Shown here: positions 13,929-18,843 of the stretch, one piece after another
Layout: the number at the start of each line of letters is the position of its first letter
Numbering within the stretch: position 1 is the stretch's first letter
Assembly: GCA_016213595.1 (NCBI GenBank)
Contig: JACRAA010000379.1
Coordinates: forward strand, 1 to 18,843
Reading direction: 5' to 3'
Length of the DNA: 18,843 nt
From: Actinomycetota bacterium
GTDB lineage: Bacteria > Actinomycetota > Actinomycetes > Propionibacteriales > Propionibacteriaceae
Position numbers and translations under genes: made by a program
The notes under the pieces: generated by a model
The model's input: only the letters and a program-made list of their open reading frames with translations
Told to the model about the DNA's origin: nothing
Databases searched by the model: none

Positions 13929-14669
13929 TCAGCCGCGTGGTCCGGTGAAGACCGGTGACGCCCACACCCGCCCGTCCCTCCCGCAGGCGAGGACGTCGAT
14001 GTCGTACCTCTCCTGCGCGAGCGTGAGCGTGGTGAGGCCGCCGGCGAGGATCGCGGTCGCGAGGACGTCGGCCGTCTCGATGTCGGCAGCCGCGACGGTC
14101 ACCTGGGTGAACGTGTCGTCCGAGGCCATGCGCCACACATGCTCTCCGCGCTCCTGGATGCCGGAGGTCGCGACGGCGAGCCGGCCGGGGTGCGTGGCGA
14201 ACCGGGTCCAGAGGGCCGTACGGTCGTCCGGGTCCACGATGCCGACGACCCACGGGGTGCCGTCCGGCTGTGTCCCTGCGACGAGGACGTCACCGCCCGC
14301 GTTGAGGCACCAGTCGCTCAGCCCCGCCTGGACGAGGACGTCCGCCGCCGCCTGAATGGCCCGTGCTTTGACCACCCCTGACAGGTCGACGACCCCGTCC
14401 GGGCGGTGCGGCGTGAAGGCGCGGTCGGTGGCCTCGGCCCAGGCGACGGCCGCCCAGTAGACCTCCAGGTACTCGGGGCTGGCGGAGGCGAGGGCTGTAC
14501 GGTCAGGGCCGACCCGCGACGCCTCCGAGGCCGGGTTGTACAGCGAGAAGCGCTCGTCGAGCGTGCGGAAGGCGTGCTGTACGGCGTCGGCTACGGCCGG
14601 GTCGAGCGGCAGGCTCGTCACGAGGGTGACGACCGTCCCCATGGTCTCGAAGACGAGAGGTTCGGCCAT
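13929..14669 (-). CDS. apbE: ApbE-family FAD:protein FMN transferase, short cytoplasmic form
   Basis: ApbE proteins transfer FMN from FAD onto a Ser or Thr of target flavoproteins. The 246-residue product has FETMGTVVTLV at the N-terminus, DLSGVVKARAI at 95-105, NAGGDV at 123-128, ATSG at 167-170, and the magnesium-binding DIETADVLAT at 196-205. Most family members are 300-350 residues with a lipoprotein or twin-arginine signal; this one begins MAEPLVFETMGT with neither, so it should work in the cytoplasm. No target protein (NqrC, RnfG, or a flavin-modification motif protein) is in the window. Its ATG lies 216 bases downstream of the lgt stop on the same strand, with a repeat array between. 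It converges on the beta-PGM gene. Confidence 0.9.
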   Translation of the reverse strand: MAEPLVFETMGTVVTLVTSLPLDPAVADAVQHAFRTLDERFSLYNPASEASRVGPDRTALASASPEYLEVYWAAVAWAEATDRAFTPHRPDGVVDLSGVVKARAIQAAADVLVQAGLSDWCLNAGGDVLVAGTQPDGTPWVVGIVDPDDRTALWTRFATHPGRLAVATSGIQERGEHVWRMASDDTFTQVTVAAADIETADVLATAILAGGLTTLTLAQERYDIDVLACGRDGRVWASPVFTGPRG

Positions 14670-14690
14670 GCGGCAACCCTAGGCCCGTCT

Positions 14691-14884
14691 GTACAGGTCC
14701 TCTCGCCGACGCATACAGGTCCTCTCGCGGGCACGTACAGGTGCTCTCGGGAACCAGGAGCCGGTCGGCGAGAGGACCTGTACCGGTCGGTGAGAGGACC
14801 TGTACCGGTCGGCGAGAGGACCTGTACCCGTCGGCGAGAGGACCTGTACCCGTCGGCGAGAGGACCTGTACGTCCGCGAGAGGA
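14691..14884. repeat. 22-bp repeat array in head-to-head orientation between lgt and apbE
   Basis: The 14-base core GAGAGGACCTGTAC occurs exactly five times on the plus strand at 14770, 14792, 14814, 14836 and 14858, each 22 bases apart, with 8-base spacers of the form CGGTCGGC or CCGTCGGC; a partial sixth starts at 14878 next to the lgt stop. The complement, GTACAGGTCCTCTC, occurs at 14691, with one-base variants at 14713 and 14735, again 22 bases apart. The two groups face each other across 21 bases (14749-14769). On transcription, three units on one side can pair in register with three on the other. A period of 22 is not a multiple of 3, arguing against a coding role. Spacers are conserved, so it is not CRISPR. 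Confidence 0.95.
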
Positions 14885-14885
14885 G

Positions 14886-15746
14886 TCAGGCGGGGGTCGG
14901 GACGGTACGGCGCGTGCGCGCCCGGCGAAGGCTCCACCACCACAGGGCAGCCCCGGCGAGGACCATCGGGATGCAGAGCCACTGGCCCATCGTGAGGCCG
15001 AGGCCGAGCAGGCCGAGGTACGAGTCGGGCTCCCGGAAGTGCTCGGCCGTGAACCGGACGACGCCGTAACCGACGAGGAACGCGGCGCTCAGGCATCCCA
15101 TGGGAGGCCGCCGCCTGTCGTACAGCGCGAGCAGGACGAACAGCAGAACCCCCTCGAGAAGCACCTCGTACAGCTGCGACGGGTGCCGCGGCGTGCTGTC
15201 CACGTGCGGGAACACCATCGCCCACGGCAACGAGGGGTCGGCCGGGCGCCCCCACAGCTCACCGTTGATGAAGTTGCCGATCCGACCCAGCCCGAGCCCG
15301 ATCGGCACCATCGGGACGACCAGGTCGGAGACCTGCAGGAAGGGCCGGTGCTGGCGGCGGGCGAACAGCCACAGCGCCAGGATCACGCCGATCGCGCCTC
15401 CGTGGAAGCTCATCCCGCCGTCCCACAGCTTGACGATGTCGAGGGGGTGCGTGGCGTAGTACGTCGGCTTGTAGATCAGGACGTAACCCAGGCGACCGCC
15501 GAGCATGACGCCCGCGATCACGTAGAAGATCATCGAGCTCACGTCGTCGACGCTCCACGCCGGCTCACGCGAGTACGGCTCCGACCTGACTCGGCGCCGC
15601 ATCAGCGAGTAGCCGATGACGAACGCCAGGCCGTACATGATGCCGTACCAGTGGATCGCCAGCGGGCCGAGCTGTACGGCCACGGGGTTCAGGTCGGGGT
15701 CCGTCAGGACGAAGGGAGTCACAGCCGACAGTATGGCGGCGACCAA
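14886..15746 (-). CDS. lgt: Prolipoprotein diacylglyceryl transferase
   Basis: Lgt is the membrane enzyme that moves diacylglycerol from phosphatidylglycerol to the lipobox cysteine of prelipoproteins, the first step of lipoprotein maturation. The 286-residue protein has about seven hydrophobic segments and the family motifs GGRLGYVLIY at 83-92, DGGMSFHGG at 109-117 (His115, the essential His103 of E. coli), the signature GRIGNFINGELWG at 154-166 (Arg155), and RHPSQLYE at 187-194. I chose the TTG at 15746, with GAGGCAGG 8 bases upstream; GTG at 15722 is an alternative giving 278 residues. Upstream in-frame sequence to 16106 is Arg/Pro-rich and overlaps the divergent gene, so I reject it. The stop abuts the repeat array. 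Confidence 0.96.
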   Translation of the reverse strand: MVAAILSAVTPFVLTDPDLNPVAVQLGPLAIHWYGIMYGLAFVIGYSLMRRRVRSEPYSREPAWSVDDVSSMIFYVIAGVMLGGRLGYVLIYKPTYYATHPLDIVKLWDGGMSFHGGAIGVILALWLFARRQHRPFLQVSDLVVPMVPIGLGLGRIGNFINGELWGRPADPSLPWAMVFPHVDSTPRHPSQLYEVLLEGVLLFVLLALYDRRRPPMGCLSAAFLVGYGVVRFTAEHFREPDSYLGLLGLGLTMGQWLCIPMVLAGAALWWWSLRRARTRRTVPTPA

Positions 15747-15863
15747 GGAAGGAACCTGCCTCGGGTGAAGGCAGGGTGAAGGGGAGGTGATGGTTCGGGG
15801 CGGGTGGGCCCAGCGCAACGAAGGCCAGCGGCGACGCCAACGCTCGAGCCTGCGTGGAGACGG

Positions 15864-15914
15864 TTCGGAGCCTGGTTGTGCCTCCGGTACCGTAGAGCCG
15901 GTTGCAGCCTGCAA
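15864..15914 (+). promoter_or_regulatory. Candidate promoter and palindrome ahead of the DUF3566 gene
   Basis: TTCGGA (15864-15869) and TACCGT (15888-15893) are 18 bases apart and could be a -35 and -10. Just downstream, around the expected transcription start, lies TTGCA-GCC-TGCAA (15902-15914), a small perfect inverted repeat. Both are by-eye calls in the 189-base divergent gap with lgt. Confidence 0.3.
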
Positions 15915-15935
15915 ACGGTCCGGAGGTGTCCGACG

Positions 15936-16901
15936 GTGAGTGAAGCGAATCCTGACAGGAAGCGGTGGTCCGAGGGCACTGCCGCGCCGTCCACGAACGC
16001 CTCCCCGACCCCCGCGGACTCGGACCCCGCCCTTCGTCGGGTGAGGGGCACCAAGCCTCGTACAGGCGCGCCTCGCGTGCCCAGGCCCACGACTGTGACT
16101 CCCCACCCCGTGACCCCGACGCCCGTACCGGGGCCGGCCACGAACTCGTCGAGCGACAACCCTGCCCGCCCCGGCGCCACCCTCCCAGTGAAGGACGACA
16201 CTGTGGCCAAAGCCTCATCGACCGCCACACAGGCGCCGTCCTCACCCGACGTGGCATCGTCCTCAGCCCGCCAGTCGTCGGTCCGCGAGTCCACCGCCAC
16301 CGAGTCCACCGCCACCGAGTCCCCCGTCCCCGAGTCGACGGTCCCCGAGTCGACCACGGACGGGACGCCGAGCGTGCTCGACCGTGCGAAGGCCGGCGTG
16401 GTCGCTGCGGCAGCCGTCGCGAAGGAGAAGGTGGCCCAGGCGAGCACAGCAGCAACCACGACCGTACCGGCGCCCGTGCCGGTCGGCGTCGGACGGGCGC
16501 CGGAACGGGCAGCCGTCAGACGGCCTCGTCGTACCCGTCGTGCCCGCCTGCGCATCTCCCGCATCGACCCCTGGTCGGTCATGAAGACCTCGCTGCTGTT
16601 CGGCATCGCCGGCGGCATCATCTTCGTCGTCGCCACCTACGTGCTCATGAGCGTGGTCGAGGCCACGGGTCTGTTCGAGGCGGTCAACTCGATGGTCAAG
16701 GACGTCCTCGCGTCGCCGTCCGACACGTCGACGTTCGACATCACCACCTACATCAACACCAAGCGGGCGACCGGCCTCGCGGCCCTCATCGGCGCGATCG
16801 ACGTCGTGATCTTCACCGCCCTCGCCACCGTGTTCTCGTTCCTGTACAACCTGTCCGCCACGATGCTGGGCGGCCTCGAGATCACGCTCGCCGAGGACTG
16901 A
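15936..16901 (+). CDS. DUF3566 domain membrane protein with long low-complexity N-terminus
   Basis: The 321-residue protein has a hydrophilic, Thr/Ser/Pro/Ala-rich first 190 residues, including pentapeptide repeats ESTAT, ESTAT, ESPVP, ESTVP (from residue 118), then the DUF3566 domain: RRARLRISRIDPWSVMKTSLLFGIAGGIIFVV with a first membrane segment at about 219-241, an external loop, and a second at about 283-306. Mycobacterial Rv0007, directly after gyrA, belongs to this family; its function is not established. The N-terminal part should be cytoplasmic and disordered. GTG at 15936 is supported by GGAGGTG at 15922-15928. Here it is separated from gyrA by about 5.2 kb of other genes. Expected tRNA-Ile and tRNA-Ala neighbours are not seen. 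Confidence 0.9.
   Translation: MSEANPDRKRWSEGTAAPSTNASPTPADSDPALRRVRGTKPRTGAPRVPRPTTVTPHPVTPTPVPGPATNSSSDNPARPGATLPVKDDTVAKASSTATQAPSSPDVASSSARQSSVRESTATESTATESPVPESTVPESTTDGTPSVLDRAKAGVVAAAAVAKEKVAQASTAATTTVPAPVPVGVGRAPERAAVRRPRRTRRARLRISRIDPWSVMKTSLLFGIAGGIIFVVATYVLMSVVEATGLFEAVNSMVKDVLASPSDTSTFDITTYINTKRATGLAALIGAIDVVIFTALATVFSFLYNLSATMLGGLEITLAED
16287..16361 (+). repeat. 15-bp tandem repeat coding for ESTAT-type pentapeptides
   Basis: The 15-mer GAGTCCACCGCCACC occurs twice in tandem and is followed by three diverged copies, giving ESTAT, ESTAT, ESPVP, ESTVP, ESTTD in frame. Such arrays typically vary in copy number between strains. Confidence 0.85.
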
Positions 16902-16940
16902 GGGAAGCGACTGAGGGAATCACGGCACACGCCGGCGTGT
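16897..16940 (+). promoter_or_regulatory. Direct duplication and 14-bp palindrome upstream of cysE
   Basis: ACTGAGGGAA occurs at 16897-16906, spanning the DUF3566 stop codon, and again at 16910-16919. Seven bases later is ACACGCCGGCGTGT (16927-16940), a perfect 14-base palindrome 29 bases before the cysE start. The palindrome could bind a regulator or form a hairpin; I cannot tell which. Confidence 0.45.
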
Positions 16941-16969
16941 TGACCCGACGATGAAGGGAGGCGACGAGC

Positions 16970-17785
16970 GTGACTGATCCTGTTGTCGACAGCCAGGTCT
17001 GGGACGAGATCCGTCGTGAAGCTGCTCGGGACGCCGCGCTGGAGCCCGCCCTCGCCGGCTACCTGCACGAGGCGATCCTGAGGCACCCCTCGCTCGAGTC
17101 GGCGCTCGGGACGCTCATCGCCGGCAAGCTGGACGGCCACGGGCTGTCGTCTCTGTCGCTGCGCGACCTCGCCGCGGAGGCGTTCGAGAAGGACCCGGCG
17201 ATCGGGAGCGCAGTGATCGCGGACCTGCAGGCCGTGCTCTCCCGCGACCCGGCCACTCGGGGCTACTCCCAGCCGCTGCTGTACTTCAAGGGGTTCCACG
17301 CCATCCAGGCGTACCGGATCGGGCACTACTACTGGACCCATAACCACGAGCCTCTGGCGCTGTACCTGCAGAGCCAGATCTCGGAGGTGTTCGCCGTGGA
17401 CATCCACCCCGGCGCGAAGATCGGCAAGGGCATCATGTTCGACCATGCGACGAGCGTCGTCATCGGCGCGACCGCGGTCGTCGAGGACGACTTCTCCATG
17501 CTCCACGAGGTGACGCTCGGCGGTACGGGCCGGGTCGGCGGCGACCGCCACCCGAAGATCGGTCGCGGGGTGATGATCGGGGCCGGTGCGAAGGTGCTGG
17601 GCAACATCCGCGTCGGCGAGGGCGCCAAGATCGGCGCCGGCAGCGTCGTGCTCAAGGACGTACCGCCCCACACGACAGTCGCGGGTGTGCCCGCGAAGGT
17701 CGTCAGCTTCCCGCCGGAGTCGTTCCCGGCGCTGACCATGGACCAGTCGCTGGACGGCCCGGAGTACGACGAGCTGGCCATCTGA
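16970..17785 (+). CDS. cysE: Serine O-acetyltransferase, E. coli-type
   Basis: CysE acetylates L-serine with acetyl-CoA to O-acetylserine, the committed step of cysteine synthesis. The 271-residue protein has the helical N-terminal domain (VWDEIRREAARDAALEPALAGYLHEAILRHPSLESAL) and the left-handed beta-helix hexapeptide domain. Catalytic Asp158-His159 lie in IMFDHATSVVIG, matching E. coli Asp157/His158, and VTLGGTGRVGGDRHPKIGRGVMIGAG and SVVLKDVPPHTTVAGVPAKVV closely follow the enterobacterial sequence. The C-terminal MDQSLDG...I tail is the region used for cysteine synthase binding and feedback inhibition in E. coli. GTG 16970 has GGGAGG at 16956-16961. No cysK is adjacent. Probably co-transcribed with the DUF3566 gene, 68 bases upstream. 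Confidence 0.96.
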   Translation: MTDPVVDSQVWDEIRREAARDAALEPALAGYLHEAILRHPSLESALGTLIAGKLDGHGLSSLSLRDLAAEAFEKDPAIGSAVIADLQAVLSRDPATRGYSQPLLYFKGFHAIQAYRIGHYYWTHNHEPLALYLQSQISEVFAVDIHPGAKIGKGIMFDHATSVVIGATAVVEDDFSMLHEVTLGGTGRVGGDRHPKIGRGVMIGAGAKVLGNIRVGEGAKIGAGSVVLKDVPPHTTVAGVPAKVVSFPPESFPALTMDQSLDGPEYDELAI

Positions 17786-17817
17786 CCGAACTCCCCTCGC
17801 ACGCCGTCCGCGGGGTC

Positions 17818-17838
17818 GATAATCGCCCTGAGGAGGGG
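17818..17838 (+). promoter_or_regulatory. Possible -10 and strong ribosome binding site for the DUF4236 gene
   Basis: GATAAT at 17818-17823 is a close -10 match in a GC-rich context, followed by AGGAGGGG at 17831-17838, an excellent ribosome binding site that fixes the GTG start at 17843. No convincing -35 was found. The leader would be very short. Confidence 0.4.
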
Positions 17839-17842
17839 CGTC

Positions 17843-18841
17843 GTGGGGTTCCGGATCAGGCGGTCGTTCGCCGTCATCCCCGGCGTCCGGGTGAACCTCA
17901 GTCCGCGGTCGATCGGGGTGACGGTCGGTGGCAGGTACGCACGGACGACCATCAACTCGCGTACCGGCGTGCGGCGTTCGTACTCGCTCCCCGGCACCGG
18001 CGTCTCGTACACGTCGCCGCAGGCTTCCGGCACGCCTCGCGGGCGCGGCACGGTCAGGATCGCGCCGCCACAGGTCGTACCCGCTCCCTCAGCCCCCGGC
18101 CTGTTCGCTCCGCACGGAGAGAAGGAGCTCTACGTCGCGCTGCAGCAGGGCCGGTACTGCGACCTGGAGCAGATCGCCTCCCGCCACCGCGAGGTGCGGA
18201 TGACGTGCATGGTGATCGACGGGTTCCACACCCCTGACACCCCCCAGAGCTACCGACGGCTCCGCGGGATGTTCGAGGAGCTCTGGACGTCCGGGTACGA
18301 CCCCGCGCAGGACCCCTTCCTCACCAAGTACGCGTCCGCATCGACCGCCACCGTCGGCCTCGCGCCCGGGATCTCCGTCACGCTCCCGCTGCATCGGCCG
18401 GCGATCGCGCTGACCCTGGCCGAGCTGAGGCAGGAGAACGGGGACCTCGTCGAGGCTGCCGATCTCGTGGAGAGCCTTGAGCCGTCGGCGCCGGCAGCCG
18501 TGTCGCTCGCCGAGCTGTACGGACTGCTGGAGCGCTGGACCGCGGTGGTCGAGCTGACGGAACAGGTCACCGGCCGGGACGAGCTGTCCACGTTCCTGCT
18601 CGTCCAGCGCGCGGCGGCACTGCGAGAGCTGGACCACTACGACGCCGCCCGCGACGTGCTGCGGACCCTGCTCGGCCGCCGCTCGGTCCCCCCGGAGCTG
18701 CGCCACCTCGCGCTGCTGCAGCGCGCCCTGACGTACGCCGCCGAGGGGAAGCGCGTGCAGGCCCGCAAGGACCTCGAGAAGATCCTCGCCGAGGACGGGC
18801 GCTTCCCGGGGCTGGCCGAGGCCATGGTCGAGCTGCGCTGA
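17843..18841 (+). CDS. DUF4236 domain protein with TPR-like C-terminal half
   Basis: The 332-residue protein opens with a DUF4236 domain at about 1-52: GFRIRRSFAVIPGVRVNLSPRSIGVTVGGRYARTTINSRTGVRRSYSLPGTGVSY, whose function is unknown. A Pro-rich linker (about 53-85) follows. From about 185 to 332 the sequence is a run of amphipathic helix pairs (ALTLAELRQENGDLVEAADLVESL, AAALRELDHYDAARDVLRTLL, ALTYAAEGKRVQARKDLEKILAEDGRFPGLAEAM) that looks like tetratricopeptide repeats, a protein-interaction fold. There is no signal peptide or membrane segment. The last codon lies two bases from the window edge, so downstream partners are not visible. Confidence 0.85.
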   Translation: MGFRIRRSFAVIPGVRVNLSPRSIGVTVGGRYARTTINSRTGVRRSYSLPGTGVSYTSPQASGTPRGRGTVRIAPPQVVPAPSAPGLFAPHGEKELYVALQQGRYCDLEQIASRHREVRMTCMVIDGFHTPDTPQSYRRLRGMFEELWTSGYDPAQDPFLTKYASASTATVGLAPGISVTLPLHRPAIALTLAELRQENGDLVEAADLVESLEPSAPAAVSLAELYGLLERWTAVVELTEQVTGRDELSTFLLVQRAAALRELDHYDAARDVLRTLLGRRSVPPELRHLALLQRALTYAAEGKRVQARKDLEKILAEDGRFPGLAEAMVELR

Positions 18842-18843
18842 GC

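Noticed and set aside
14691..14884. CRISPR array
   Set aside because: The 8-base spacers are conserved, units are only 22 bases, and orientation switches midway.
14406..15779. Plus-strand open frame of about 457 codons across apbE, the repeats and lgt
   Set aside because: It runs opposite two recognised genes and its repeat-coded part shifts frame each 22-bp unit; no known domain.
15747..16106. N-terminal extension of Lgt
   Set aside because: Sequence is Arg/Pro-rich with no Lgt similarity and lies opposite the DUF3566 gene.
16902..16969. tRNA-Ile/tRNA-Ala expected after the DUF3566 gene
   Set aside because: The 68-base gap has no cloverleaf or T-arm GTTCRANYC-like sequence.

Overview
The window is the replication-origin neighbourhood of a high-GC Gram-positive bacterium (Actinomycetota). 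The evidence is the order rpmH (minus) / dnaA / oriC / dnaN / recF / dciA (DUF721) / gyrB / gyrA, DnaA boxes of the actinobacterial TTGTCCACA type, very high GC at third codon positions, and a DUF3566 membrane protein, a family that normally sits next to gyrA in this phylum. I cannot fix the genus; a member of Propionibacteriales is only a guess.

Layout. 1-84: start of rpmH (L34), running off the left edge. 85-568: rpmH/dnaA intergenic region with divergent candidate promoters, a 14-bp perfect palindrome and a perfect DnaA box. 569-1960 dnaA. 1961-2449 oriC. 2450-5300: dnaN, recF and dciA, closely packed. 5301-5799: a 499-base non-coding stretch with a 60-bp-spaced repeat pair, two mutually exclusive hairpins and the likely gyrB promoter. 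5800-10734: gyrB and gyrA; GyrB has an acidic N-terminal extension and GyrA an unusually long acidic, internally duplicated C-terminal tail.

10781-13904 is an accessory block: a TetR-family repressor (minus) divergent from a GH3 enzyme translationally coupled to a beta-phosphoglucomutase, with a near-perfect palindromic operator between them. The GH3 enzyme has the Asp-x-His acid/base dyad of the NagZ/Nag3 branch, the branch reported to act as retaining beta-glycoside phosphorylases. The mutase keeps essentially every catalytic residue of true beta-PGM. Together they suggest a route from a beta-glycoside through a beta-sugar-1-phosphate to the sugar-6-phosphate. This is my main candidate for a little-described system.

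13929-15746 (minus): a short ApbE flavin transferase and the lipoprotein enzyme Lgt, separated by an array of 22-bp repeats, three copies in one orientation facing five to six in the other. 15936-18841 (plus): DUF3566 membrane protein, an E. coli-type serine O-acetyltransferase (CysE), and a DUF4236 protein with a TPR-like C-terminal half. No tRNA, rRNA, transposase, integrase or CRISPR array was seen.
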